A stretch of DNA of 64,000 nt from Fimbriimonas sp. (GTDB taxonomy: Bacteria; Armatimonadota; Fimbriimonadia; Fimbriimonadales; Fimbriimonadaceae): assembly GCA_031292555.1 (NCBI GenBank), contig JARLGV010000026.1, forward strand, positions 51,463-115,462, in the 5' to 3' direction. Position numbers and translations under genes: made by a program. The notes under the pieces were generated by a model that was not told the DNA's origin, did not search any database, and worked only from the letters and a program-made list of their open reading frames with translations. Positions 1 through 9,836 of the stretch are shown piece by piece (position 1 is the stretch's first letter; the number at the start of each line of letters is the position of its first letter).

Positions 1-128
1 GTAGCAGGACGAATTCCTGCCTCGCCGATTCGCTTCTTTGAAGGCCTACTATACGGATCACGAAAAGCTGTCCCTCCGACACCCTTCTGCACACTGAGGA
101 CGAATCACAGATCGGAAACGGCGTTCGT

Positions 129-698
129 TTATTCGCCCAGCAGAACTATTTCAGAAACTTCCTGTAGATCGTACAATCGTCTTTCGTAGAAGTGAAGAGC
201 AAACCGCAAAGATTCCTCTTTACACCGCAAAAACTCATTGCCGGCAGCCCGGTAACGATACCAGGGCCAGTTCATGCGTATTGAATCCCGGTTTTCGGAT
301 GAGTAGGCTTCGCTCACTTCGCAAAGGCACCGCTCCAACGAGCATAGGCCGTAGAGATACGGCACCGATAGCCGTAGCGGACGTTCGGAAAGCTCGCTGA
401 CGACGACAGGCATTCGTGAATCAGTCGGGAAGGGTAGCCGGTCGAGGAGGTCAAAGCGGACGTGGTCCTCGACAAGGCGAGGCCAGGACCGCATGGCGCC
501 AACAACGCAACATTCATCTTCGTCGTTGGCGACTTGCAGCAAGTGATACGTGGCAGCGACGCCGACCAATCCGTATCGAAGCCCAAGGGCGGCAAGATAG
601 CCTGGCTTCCGAAACCGGCTCTTGCGAGGGATCCGGTACTCGACGCATCTCAGGGCCTGCAGATACTCGATATCGGTCCGAAATTCGATCGGCTTCAT
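129..698 (-). CDS. hypothetical protein
   Basis: 189-aa ORF, plausible composition, no recognised family; overlapped by antisense ORFs. Confidence 0.45.
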   Translation of the reverse strand: MKPIEFRTDIEYLQALRCVEYRIPRKSRFRKPGYLAALGLRYGLVGVAATYHLLQVANDEDECCVVGAMRSWPRLVEDHVRFDLLDRLPFPTDSRMPVVVSELSERPLRLSVPYLYGLCSLERCLCEVSEAYSSENRDSIRMNWPWYRYRAAGNEFLRCKEESLRFALHFYERRLYDLQEVSEIVLLGE

Positions 699-727
699 GG
701 TCTCACAGGGTATATCGGTCGGTTCCG

Positions 728-1198
728 TTACTTTCCCTGCGGTCCATTCGCGGCATCTTGAAGAAATCGTGCCAGATTGCGATTGACTCTGCGGAGGACT
801 TCGATCGCCGATCCAAGGTGAGCGGCGTCGATCCCCTCAACCATTTTGGACTCTGCGACGTTCACCTCTTTCACGATCGATTGCATGGCCTTTCGACCCT
901 TCGAAGTCAGCTTGAGGATCTTGCGTCTGGCATCGCCGGCATCGGCATGTTGCTCCACCAGGGCCCGAGAGCAGGCTGCTTTGACCGACTCCGACAGGGA
1001 AGGGGGCGTAATCCCGAGCCGACGAGCAACTTCGACTTGAGTCGACCTGCCTCCGCTCGCATAGATCGCACTTAGCAACTCGAAGGTGCCCAAGCTGATG
1101 TCGGCCTGCTTGAGCTTTGGCTCCATGGCAGAGGTCAGCAGTTCCGATAGAAGTCCAGCCTGACCCGCCAAAGAGTCCTTCATCTCATCCATGCTCAT
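728..1198 (-). CDS. MarR family transcriptional regulator
   Basis: 156 aa; winged-helix pattern TQVEVARRLGITPPSLSESVKAA...RRKILKLTSKGRKAM typical of MarR. Confidence 0.85.
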   Translation of the reverse strand: MSMDEMKDSLAGQAGLLSELLTSAMEPKLKQADISLGTFELLSAIYASGGRSTQVEVARRLGITPPSLSESVKAACSRALVEQHADAGDARRKILKLTSKGRKAMQSIVKEVNVAESKMVEGIDAAHLGSAIEVLRRVNRNLARFLQDAANGPQGK

Positions 1199-1244
1199 AG
1201 ATGATGAGGGTACCTAACGAAATGCCAAAATCGGATGCAGGCGC

Positions 1245-2228
1245 CTACCAGCGCTGGTGAACGTTCTTGGCAAGTCGCGTTTCGTAAAGGCCCTTTAGGG
1301 CCGCCTGGGTGCCGCCGTCTAGGTCGGGCAATTCGGAGACGTTGAAGTTCTGCTCGGCTTGCGATACAGTTTTCGCTCCCGGAATTGCGCAAGTAACTCC
1401 GTCGAAGGACAATATCCACTTCAACGCAAACTGGCCCATCGTCATGCCCGCCGGGACGAGGGGGCGAATCGATTCGACGGCGGCAAGCCCCTCATCGAAC
1501 GGTACGCCGCTGAAGGTCTCTCCCTTGTCGAATGCGGCGCCTTCGCGGTTGAATGCGCGATGGTCATCCGCTTCGAACTTCGAGGAGGCGGTCATTTTTC
1601 CGGTGAGCATGCCGCTGCTAAGTGGTAGGCGTGCCAAGATGCCCACCCTCTTCGCCTTCGCTTGCGTCAGCGCCAGTTCGGCCGGGCGTTGCCGGAAAAT
1701 GTTGAATATGATCTGGATCGACTGAAGGTTTGGGTACTCCATCGCTTTGAGAGCTTCCTCAACCCGTGCGACGCTTGCGCCATAGCCAAGAAGCTTGCCC
1801 TTTGCCACCATGGCTTCGAGCGCTTCGAACGTCTCAGGCATGTAATAGACGTCGGTAGGTGGACAGTGCAGTTGGAGCAGGTCGATCGCATCGACGCCTA
1901 GATTCTCGAGCGACCGGTCGACAAATGCTTCAAGGTTCTTCGCGTTATATCCTGCCGCCTCATGGGGATCCAGGCGCCTTCCAGCCTTCGACGCGACGTA
2001 AATTGTCTCGCTACGTTCGGAGCGAAGTCGCCGGATGAGCCGTTCGCTGCGCCCATCGCCGTAAACATCGGCCGTATCGAAGAAATTGACTCCCAAATCT
2101 ACGGCCCTGTGCATTGCTTTGAGGGACTCACTGTCCTCAACTTGGCCCCAAGAGCCGCCCACCGCCCATGCGCCAAAGCTCACTTCGCTGACTTTCCAAC
2201 CGGTTTTCCCCAACTCTCGATACTTCAT
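1245..2228 (-). CDS. aldo/keto reductase
   Basis: MKYRELGKTGWKVSEVSFGAWAVGG..., FFDTADVYGDGRSE, IDLLQLHCP, GMTMGQFALKWIL; ATG at 2228 preferred over the longer ORF start. Confidence 0.93.
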   Translation of the reverse strand: MKYRELGKTGWKVSEVSFGAWAVGGSWGQVEDSESLKAMHRAVDLGVNFFDTADVYGDGRSERLIRRLRSERSETIYVASKAGRRLDPHEAAGYNAKNLEAFVDRSLENLGVDAIDLLQLHCPPTDVYYMPETFEALEAMVAKGKLLGYGASVARVEEALKAMEYPNLQSIQIIFNIFRQRPAELALTQAKAKRVGILARLPLSSGMLTGKMTASSKFEADDHRAFNREGAAFDKGETFSGVPFDEGLAAVESIRPLVPAGMTMGQFALKWILSFDGVTCAIPGAKTVSQAEQNFNVSELPDLDGGTQAALKGLYETRLAKNVHQRW

Positions 2229-2357
2229 ACTAGCAATGCTACCTATCCGCTTAAAGATGAGTGATAAGGCTAGAGTTATCCACATAGCAATGTGGAAAAA
2301 ATCCTAAAATAATCGTTGGCATTCCCAAAACAGAGGTGTATATTAACTATGCAAGCC

Positions 2358-2758
2358 GCTGGAGTGAAACGGACTCCAGCCTCCGACGAAAGAAGGAGAT
2401 CGGGAGCCACTTCTCCCGGGGGGCGCAACGCAGAGACGCGGAGGACTTCCGCGACGGAGCCGCAAGGAACCGGAAGAGCAGGACCAAGACCGCTCTGACG
2501 AAGCAAATAAAGCCAACCGCGACCTGCTAGGGAATCTTGGACCAGTGACTTAGCAGAGTAGCGCCGGGGAGCCAAGTGTGTCTTCGGTGGCATCGGGAGG
2601 TTTAGGTTCTTTGCTCCCTTGGCCGGGGTGATGACGATTGGAACGGCCGAGCGTAGGGAAATGAGGGTGTACATCAGCCTTTCCCGCTCAGAGAACCATT
2701 CGGAAACGTGGAGCTAGGTCGATGCCGCAAGGTTTAGGGCTAGCGCCACGAGTCCGAA
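2358..2758 (+). ncRNA. candidate structured RNA or hairpin-rich non-coding element (strand uncertain)
   Basis: Series of perfect hairpins (2358-2380, 2401-2418, 2437-2453) and a long stem 2699-2758 with 1x1 and 2x2 internal loops; no credible ORF. Confidence 0.35.
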
Positions 2759-2806
2759 GCTCAAAACGGTTTCATCTTAATCGATAGTCCGTTAGGGCAA
2801 CGATAT

Positions 2807-2848
2807 GCGCGTCGTGATCCGGGGTAACTCGACTTGCGACGCGCTTTT
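2807..2848 (+). terminator. possible intrinsic terminator hairpin
   Basis: GCGCGTCG (2807-2814) pairs with CGACGCGC (2837-2844), followed by TTTT. Confidence 0.4.
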
Positions 2849-3203
2849 CGTGTTATAAGTGTCCCACCTAACGCGTTACCCCATGGAGCGGGGAATCGAT
2901 TTCGCCCAAGTCTGGTGGGCTGCAGTCCGCCGGACCGCATGAGTAGCCGCCGGAGGATGATTGGCCAGCCACGTAGTAGGAAGCCCCACAAGCGGAGAGG
3001 CCCCGCAACACAACGAGGTTTGGTCCCAAGATGTGCATGGTGGACGGGTGGCCAACGCCTTCACCGGGCTTTCACGTAAGCAACAAAGTGTTTAGCGCAA
3101 TGACAGCACGCTTGGTCGGAGAGGCGTGTGGCGGGCTGAAGCGCTCAGATTTGGGCGGAATGAATTCCGTGCTCCTTGGAGGGACGTCGGATAAGATGGA
3201 CTG

Positions 3204-3992
3204 ATGAATCCGATCGTCTTTGTCGCCGTTTCGCTGGCGCTTGCTTCCGGTCCGGATCACAGGACCACCTTGCCGCACGAACCGATCGTCGCACCTCCGC
3301 ATTCGCTGAGTTTCGATGGTTTCTACAAGAAATGCGCCTATTTCCGAGGCTTGGCGATCATCGGCTCGGACAAGGTGGACGACAAGGCGTTCCACAAGAT
3401 CATCGACGCGTTCTCCAAGATGTTGGCGAAGGTTCCGGTGTCAACCACCGACAAACTGATCGAGGCGGGAAGTCACTACTCGATCATCGCAGCAACCGAA
3501 GGGCAAACCGATCTCCCGGAGTATTGGGATCTCAAGAACGACCCGAAGACCGACTGGAACAAGCGGGCCCGCGGACTTGGGGGCCTCGTCACAAGCGGCG
3601 GGGAAGAGAACATACTCGAGTTTCCAACCGATCGCTATAAAGGGGAGTGCATCTACATTCACGAGTTTGCCCACACCCTCTCGAACTACGCATTCGTGAA
3701 GTCAGATCCTCACTTCGACGCCGATTGGACCGCTGTTTATAGGCAGGCAATGGCGGAGGGGCTCTGGAAGAACACCTACAGCGCCACGAACCGCGACGAG
3801 TATTGGGCAGAGGGAGTGCAGATGTACTTCGATTGTGCGCGCCGCGCCACTCCGGCTAATGGTGTGCACAACGAGGTAGGGAACCGAGTCGAACTTGAGA
3901 AATACGATCCTCGCCTGTATGCGCTGATCGACCGAGAGTTTGGCCACAACCCTTGGCGGTACGAAGGCTCGTATAGCACGACCGGCAAATAG
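3204..3992 (+). CDS. secreted metallopeptidase-like protein
   Basis: 262 aa; HEFAH zinc-binding-type motif in GECIYIHEFAHTLSNYAF with downstream NRDEYWAEGVQMYFD. Confidence 0.65.
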   Translation: MNPIVFVAVSLALASGPDHRTTLPHEPIVAPPHSLSFDGFYKKCAYFRGLAIIGSDKVDDKAFHKIIDAFSKMLAKVPVSTTDKLIEAGSHYSIIAATEGQTDLPEYWDLKNDPKTDWNKRARGLGGLVTSGGEENILEFPTDRYKGECIYIHEFAHTLSNYAFVKSDPHFDADWTAVYRQAMAEGLWKNTYSATNRDEYWAEGVQMYFDCARRATPANGVHNEVGNRVELEKYDPRLYALIDREFGHNPWRYEGSYSTTGK

Positions 3993-4016
3993 GGAGTCGG
4001 ACCGCCCCACTCTTCC

Positions 4017-5093
4017 ATGCCCGTGTATTTGCCTGGGAGTAAGCAGATATACTTCTGCATTATGTTTGCTGCGCTAGCCGTTGCATGGATCATGGGAGTT
4101 AGGGTGGCCTCAGGCGACGCGTACCATGTTGAACGCGATCTGGCGCAGCGGGTCAAGGGCGTCCTGGCAAAGACCATTACGGTTTCCGACGCCTCAAGCG
4201 GCTTCCTAAAGGTCCTGGCGTTCGTCCCTCCAAACACGGAGACGCAGAGAGTTGTGTCCTATCGGGTTCGCTGCCGTGAGTTCCCGAATGCCGAGACGTT
4301 CGATGCCGGGGACAAGATCGCCAAAGACAAGTCCTACACAGGCGTCCGCGTGCCCTTGAGCTCGGCAACTCTCGGGACTCCGATGCACTTCGATGTCACC
4401 TATGTCGTTGATCTGTACAAAACGGCACTTCGCTCCGGCCCAACCGGCAGTGGTAAAAAAGCCAGTCAGCCGAGCGAGTTCGACTCACAGGCCAGCAAGA
4501 CTGTCGATTTTGAGTCTTCCGCATTCAAGAAGTTCTTGGATGACCACGATCTTAAGAGGCGCCCAGATGAAAGCAACGCCTACTTCGCCTACCGTGCGTT
4601 CCACATCCTGAGCACTGACCTAGCCGCACGAGTCGACACCAAGGCGCCAGGAGTGGATCCTTCAAACTGGCAGGCATCTTTCCTGAGCCAGCGATCGTGC
4701 CGGAACGGAGGATGCGGATTCTGCTCGATTCAGCTTGTCGGCATCCTGCGCGCAAACGGAATTCCCGCGCGTCTCTTGGTGGGAAGGTGGGCGCTCAACA
4801 CAGAAGGTGACTATGGGCAGTTTCACGTTCGGACCGATTTCTTCGACCCCTCCATCGGTTGGATCCCCGTCGACCCGACATTCGGCATGATGGCAGTCCA
4901 GCACGGCGACAATCCGGATGTGAATTTTGGCGGAACCGATGGCAACTTCATTACTTTCCATCTGAATTCCGAGGTCTCACCGGAAGGCTGCAACTTCTAT
5001 ATGCCGATTCATCAATTCGAAGTGGTTGCGTACGACGGCACAGAGCGTTGCACGCCGCAGATCACCGAGACGTGGACGGTGACCAAGCAATAG
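4017..5093 (+). CDS. transglutaminase-like domain protein, secreted
   Basis: GGCGFCSIQLVGILRANGIPARLLVGRW...GQFHVRTDFFDPSIGWIPVDPTFG, i.e. Cys/His/Asp of the transglutaminase-like fold; start may be 4062 (MFAALAVAWIMG signal-like). Confidence 0.8.
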   Translation: MPVYLPGSKQIYFCIMFAALAVAWIMGVRVASGDAYHVERDLAQRVKGVLAKTITVSDASSGFLKVLAFVPPNTETQRVVSYRVRCREFPNAETFDAGDKIAKDKSYTGVRVPLSSATLGTPMHFDVTYVVDLYKTALRSGPTGSGKKASQPSEFDSQASKTVDFESSAFKKFLDDHDLKRRPDESNAYFAYRAFHILSTDLAARVDTKAPGVDPSNWQASFLSQRSCRNGGCGFCSIQLVGILRANGIPARLLVGRWALNTEGDYGQFHVRTDFFDPSIGWIPVDPTFGMMAVQHGDNPDVNFGGTDGNFITFHLNSEVSPEGCNFYMPIHQFEVVAYDGTERCTPQITETWTVTKQ

Positions 5094-5138
5094 GTGAGGA
5101 TAGGTGCAGACGGGCACTCGGAAGGCGTATAACTGAAT

Positions 5139-6539
5139 GTGCTGAAGTCGGGCCAAACTCGACAGCGACGACTAGAAATGACCACTAACGCGGCCTTGGG
5201 GCCCGAAACGACGATCTGCCGAACCTCCACTTGGGCGCGCATTCTGACCTGTGTAACGATCGCCATCGTCTGGGGCCATTCGGGTGGTTATACCGGCGAT
5301 CAACACAGCATCGGTTCCAACTACTGGAAGGCATATCGCACGAGCCGCCCACTGCTGGCCGAAGCAGCTTCGAGTGGCCAAAAGCCTCCGGCTAGTGCAG
5401 ACCTTCGGTCGAACTTCGACCGATTTGGCATGGACGTATGCAGTCAGGATGGTCCTTGGTGCTGGGCATACACTACATTGGGTGTGCTCGAATATGAAGC
5501 GGCGGCTCGCCTGGGCCAACGCGGCAACCTCTCCGCGGGATACCTGGCATGGGCGGCGCAGGCAACGGATCGGCAAGGATCCGGAGGATCGAACTTCGGG
5601 CGTGCCGACCGGGCACTCGAAAGCTTCGGCGCCGTGCCCTTCAAAGTCGGCGGCGATCCACCCTCTGGCGGGAGTCTAGCGAATCCTCCCACTCGTGCGA
5701 TCGCGATCGGACAGCTGTTTGGAGGTATCGAATTTCATTGGATTCGCTTCTGGAATCGCGGCCCCCTCACGGAGAAGCAGATGCTGGATATCAAGCTTGA
5801 AATCGCGGGCGGGCACCCGGTGGCGGTTGGCATGTTGTGGCCCAACCGAACTGAGTTCATGCCGGGATCGACCCTCCTGAAGCTGCCAGAGCCAGGTGAC
5901 GTCTCGGATGGCCATTGTGTGGTCTTGGTCGGGTACAGGGACGATACGGCGTTTCCTGGTGGGGGTGCGTTCCTCTTTCGAAACTCGTGGGGTAAGTCAT
6001 GGGGCGACAACGGGTATGCATGGATGCCGTATCGCCTGCTCAGCGAATGTATCAACGACGCTTACGCGATATCCGATGTCAGTGCGGAATCGCCGGCGCC
6101 TCTCAATGAGAGCGAGTCAGCCTTCGCGGAAGATCTTGAGCTTGGATCGGTCAAAAATGGAACGCTCGAAAGGCAGGATATGTCACCGTTCGGCGCGGCA
6201 TGGGGAGGGCGCCGACAACTCTACTTCCAAGCCCGCGAGAAAGGGGCATCGTTCGTCGTGAATACGACGGTTCGGAAGAGCGGGAGATATCGAGTTCGGA
6301 TCGCCATTACCCGAGCCGAGAACTACGGACGATTCAGCGTCGTCCTCCCCGACGGCTCCAAATCGTCGATCATCCATGGAGAGGGTCCCGGCGTCAGCCT
6401 TTCTCAGCCGATCGACCTGGGAGTCCATGATCTCTCCAAAGGAACGCATCCCATTCGTTTCGTGGTTGAAGGTGCTTCGGTTGCGGGGAATGGCATGGGA
6501 CTCGGCCTGCATTGCATCGAACTCTCCGCCATCCCGTAG
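5139..6539 (+). CDS. papain-like (C1 family) cysteine peptidase, secreted
   Basis: Catalytic Cys in SQDGPWCWAYTTLG, His in DGHCVVLVGYRDD, Asn in FRNSWGKSWGDNGYAWMPY; start may be 5178. Confidence 0.82.
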   Translation: MLKSGQTRQRRLEMTTNAALGPETTICRTSTWARILTCVTIAIVWGHSGGYTGDQHSIGSNYWKAYRTSRPLLAEAASSGQKPPASADLRSNFDRFGMDVCSQDGPWCWAYTTLGVLEYEAAARLGQRGNLSAGYLAWAAQATDRQGSGGSNFGRADRALESFGAVPFKVGGDPPSGGSLANPPTRAIAIGQLFGGIEFHWIRFWNRGPLTEKQMLDIKLEIAGGHPVAVGMLWPNRTEFMPGSTLLKLPEPGDVSDGHCVVLVGYRDDTAFPGGGAFLFRNSWGKSWGDNGYAWMPYRLLSECINDAYAISDVSAESPAPLNESESAFAEDLELGSVKNGTLERQDMSPFGAAWGGRRQLYFQAREKGASFVVNTTVRKSGRYRVRIAITRAENYGRFSVVLPDGSKSSIIHGEGPGVSLSQPIDLGVHDLSKGTHPIRFVVEGASVAGNGMGLGLHCIELSAIP

Positions 6540-6559
6540 GTTCACTTCGAACTGTCCAG

Positions 6560-6903
6560 ATTCGATAGCCCTGGGCCCCGGACCTATACCAGTTTGCGTT
6601 CACGTCGGAGTTGCTCATACTGGCGCCGAAACGGATGGGACCCATGCGGGTCATCACCGAGTAGGTCGCATAGGGGATTCGCCCTTGAGGCAAGACCATC
6701 TCGTGGGAGTTGAAGCTCATCGGTACGATGTCGTGGATCTAGCAATCCACTCGCTGCCGGCCAAGTTTGTCGCGCCAGCGGATATGCTCGCCGTCTATCT
6801 CGATTCGATCGTTCGCGAACGCCAAGATGCAGTAGGCCAACACGATTCCAGTGCCGACGATCCGCTCGCCCTGCCTTACCTGAACCTCCATGACTTCGCC
6901 CAT
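6560..6903 (-). pseudogene. decayed small gene with in-frame amber stop
   Basis: Minus strand reads MGEVMEVQVRQGERIVGTGIVLAYCILAFANDRIEIDGEHIRWRDKLGRQRVDC*IHDIVPMSFNSHEMVLPQGRIPYATYSVMTRMGPIRFGASMSNSDVNANW; TAG at 6739-6741, same frame continues as protein-like sequence. Confidence 0.5.
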
Positions 6904-7010
6904 CGACGATCAGTATTGGGGGAGACCGATCGGTACGACACGAGGCGCCGGTTCTGCCTCGAACCTTGTCACCCTCGAGCCAGGCGAAGAGGCGAAGAGG
7001 CAAGGGTGTC

Positions 7011-7093
7011 GGAGTAGTGGAGAGACCGCCAAGGCAACACGTTAACTGGACTGAGCCGGCATTGCTCCGTCACTCCGTTTCTCCACTACTCCA
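7011..7093. terminator. inverted repeat between convergent genes
   Basis: GGAGTAGTGGAGA (7011-7023) is the reverse complement of TCTCCACTACTCC (7081-7093); lies between convergent CDS. Confidence 0.35.
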
Positions 7094-7135
7094 TCACTCC
7101 ACTACTCCGGGACCCACGCCCCGCTCCCCGCGACC

Positions 7136-9685
7136 CTAGAACCCAATCACTTCTGGCGAGCCGACGATCGCTTTAACCTCACAGGGCACGATTGTCTCGA
7201 CGCCGTTCCTTGTCAGGCGGAGGGACTCGACGGCCAATTCGCCTTCGACCATCTTGATGGTCAGGCTCGACGGACCCAACTCAATCGTGCCGAAGCCGGT
7301 TGCGGTGGAGAAGAAGGAAACGAACAGGCTCGATTCCACCTTCGGGCCGAACCAGAGGGTCTTCGAGGCGGCGGAGTACCGGAAGCCGGACACCGCGCCG
7401 AGCAACGCGTAGCTGGCCATCGCTCTCGCGTAGTAGTTGCCGCACTCGTATTCGTTGAACGGATTGCGGACGTGGCCGTCATAGCGGCTGCGAACCGCAT
7501 CGACGACCTTCAAACCCTCCTCGACCAAGCCCAACTCGATCATGTGCGACGCGACCTGGTACTCGATTCCCGTCCAGACCTCGTCCGAGTACACGAACGG
7601 AAGCGTCGGCTTCCCGCCTTTAGGCCAGGAGCAGAGCAGGAGTCCCGCCTCGTGGCCGAGGGCATAGCCTGGGCGCTGCAGGCAGGCGTGATCGAACAGA
7701 TCCTCCTTGAAGTTGTACTTGAAGACCGAGCGCAGATGAGCCCTCACGTTCTCCATGTCAAGCGGCGTCTCGACGCCGTAGATCTTCGTCATCCAGGCTC
7801 CAATGACGCCGTCCGAGATGCAACCGATCCCGTATTGATATTTCGGACCTTCCGCTTTGAGGAGAGCGGACATCTCGTCGATGCTCCCGTCGGTCGGCAA
7901 TTTTGCCAACATGTCGGCAAACGAGGTGTCTCGCAGCCCTTCCCACTGGACGCGCTGCTCGTAGTACTCGCCGTTGAACAGCTCGCCGTCGAGATACCGG
8001 GCCGATCGCTCGGCGATCTCCGAATAGAAGGCCGCATCCTCCTTGAAGCCGAGCTCTGTCGCCATCTCCGCCAGCGCACAGAGTGCGCCGAGGTAGATCG
8101 ACGAGCACATCCCGTCCGGACCCCAGAACTCGATGTCGTAGGTGTTATGGTGCGGCTCGAAGAGCGCGCCCTTTCGCTTGGGGTCCCAGGTGACGATCGC
8201 GTAGTCCAAGGCACGCTTGGCGCTGGGGAACATCTGGGCAAGCCACTCTCGGTCGCCGCTGATCTGCCATTCGCGATGCACTTTGAGGATGCCGCCGAAC
8301 TGGCCGTCCGAAGCGGCGTGAAAGTCGTGGCTCGTTGGGCCGTCCGGAATCGCCGATCGGAAGTTGACGTGTCCCCGGTCGTCCATCGAACAGAGATACT
8401 CCTGCTCCCGCAGCGTGCGCTCCAGAGAAGGGAACAGGTGAGGGATGCTCTGCGCGTAGTTCCACACGTGGGTACACGAGCCGTGGCAGCAGCCGGCATG
8501 ACAGAAGCAGCCTTCCCAGCACCAAAGGCGACCGTTGGATTGCCGAAGAACCGTCGGCGACTTCACGATGGCGAGGTTCGAAACGATCGCGTCTTGCACC
8601 GATGCGGGGAATGTCGAGGCAAAGAGCGCGGCCTGAAAGGCGCGCGTGCGCCGGTAGAGCTCATCCAGGTTGGCGAGAACGTAGGTGGCGACATCTCCGG
8701 CGTCAGACCACAGCGAGCTGTAGTACGGGTGCCAGATCTGATCTTTGTTGTCTCCGGTTCCGGCGATCGCGATGTCGCAATTGGGGAAGTACCAAGCAAG
8801 CACGATCGGAATCGTTACGGTCTCGCCCGGATTCAGAGACAGGGAAACCATCACCGACCCGCCGTTCTGGCCCTCTAGCCCCTTTTCGCTGAGCGATCCA
8901 TCGTTTGGCGCAAAGGCGCCGGTGGAAACCTCTCTCCAAAGGGCGGAGATGGAATCGAACCAACCGCCCCGGAACCACATCCCCTTGAGGACCGGGTTGG
9001 GGGCGGCGGTGACAAGGGCGGTGCTCCCGAATCGGGAGGAAGCTTCGTCCTCGGTATTCGAGAAACTAACGCCGTGGCCGGGAACCAGGCGATTTCGAGT
9101 GCCGCGATCGCCCTCCTTGCCTCGTGCCAGATGCGATACGTGATAGGAGAAATCGAACTCGACCGCTTTGCCGGTCGGGTTGGAAAACGTGTAGTTGAGG
9201 ATTGCGCACGGGATGCCGGAGTTCTTGTCGTCAAGCGGCACGAATGGGCTCCATCCCTCCACCTGCACCGTTAGCGGCACCTCGTCGTCGGCCAGAGTCA
9301 CGATGCCGAATGGGTATTGGGAAGCGAACTCGCACGATTCGAAGCGCGGCAGACCCTCGTGTCCGCCCTTCCGATAGCCTTGCCCCTGAATGCCTTGATC
9401 GTAGATCTTCTCCGGCGGCAGAGGGCCTTCGACCAGCTTGGTCACCGAGTCTTCTCCCTTTATGTGGAGCAGGGCAAATGCCGCCTCCGTTCCATGGTGG
9501 CTATCGGGGATCGCCGTTGTTGCCGGGCTTCCCCAGATCGAGTAGTCCTGGATCCCGCCCGAGCCGGTTAGGCATAGGCAGCCAGCCCCGACACCACCCA
9601 TCGGCATCGAAATCTGCAGGAGGTCGGGTCCGGTGAATTTTCGGGGCCATGATGGCGAGGGTTTGGGTGTAGGTTCAGGTGCCAT
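7136..9685 (-). CDS. GH116 family glycoside hydrolase (non-lysosomal glucosylceramidase/beta-glucosidase type)
   Basis: MPMGGVGAGCLCLTGSGGIQDYSIWGSP N-terminus, WCWEGCFCHAGCCHGSCTHVWNYAQ, HNTYDIEFWGPDGMCSSIYLGAL, EVWTGIEYQVASHMI. Confidence 0.92.
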   Translation of the reverse strand: MAPEPTPKPSPSWPRKFTGPDLLQISMPMGGVGAGCLCLTGSGGIQDYSIWGSPATTAIPDSHHGTEAAFALLHIKGEDSVTKLVEGPLPPEKIYDQGIQGQGYRKGGHEGLPRFESCEFASQYPFGIVTLADDEVPLTVQVEGWSPFVPLDDKNSGIPCAILNYTFSNPTGKAVEFDFSYHVSHLARGKEGDRGTRNRLVPGHGVSFSNTEDEASSRFGSTALVTAAPNPVLKGMWFRGGWFDSISALWREVSTGAFAPNDGSLSEKGLEGQNGGSVMVSLSLNPGETVTIPIVLAWYFPNCDIAIAGTGDNKDQIWHPYYSSLWSDAGDVATYVLANLDELYRRTRAFQAALFASTFPASVQDAIVSNLAIVKSPTVLRQSNGRLWCWEGCFCHAGCCHGSCTHVWNYAQSIPHLFPSLERTLREQEYLCSMDDRGHVNFRSAIPDGPTSHDFHAASDGQFGGILKVHREWQISGDREWLAQMFPSAKRALDYAIVTWDPKRKGALFEPHHNTYDIEFWGPDGMCSSIYLGALCALAEMATELGFKEDAAFYSEIAERSARYLDGELFNGEYYEQRVQWEGLRDTSFADMLAKLPTDGSIDEMSALLKAEGPKYQYGIGCISDGVIGAWMTKIYGVETPLDMENVRAHLRSVFKYNFKEDLFDHACLQRPGYALGHEAGLLLCSWPKGGKPTLPFVYSDEVWTGIEYQVASHMIELGLVEEGLKVVDAVRSRYDGHVRNPFNEYECGNYYARAMASYALLGAVSGFRYSAASKTLWFGPKVESSLFVSFFSTATGFGTIELGPSSLTIKMVEGELAVESLRLTRNGVETIVPCEVKAIVGSPEVIGF

Positions 9686-9810
9686 GGTGTCGATGTGAGC
9701 ATAGCCCAGCGCCGACGGGCATTGACGCAAGTGGGAGGCATGATTTTCGATAAAGCTCGGGGTGCCGGCATTCGGGCAATTGCCCTGCGGTAGAGTTTGA
9801 GACGGTCCGG

Positions 9811-9832
9811 ATCGGTTAACGCGTTTTCAACC
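9811..9832. promoter_or_regulatory. candidate LacI-family-type operator (TTAACGCGTTTT)
   Basis: CGCG-centred near-palindrome in the divergent GH116 / Gfo-Idh promoter region; similar motif at 10985. Confidence 0.4.
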
Positions 9833-9836
9833 GGCG

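Noticed and set aside
2276-2674. 132-aa minus-strand ORF
   Set aside because: Runs through the hairpin-dense non-coding locus; composition not protein-like and it overlaps the AKR promoter region
7472-8878. Long antisense ORF (468 aa) opposite GH116
   Set aside because: Composition is that of a reverse-frame shadow of a high-GC gene; the GH116 frame has clear family motifs
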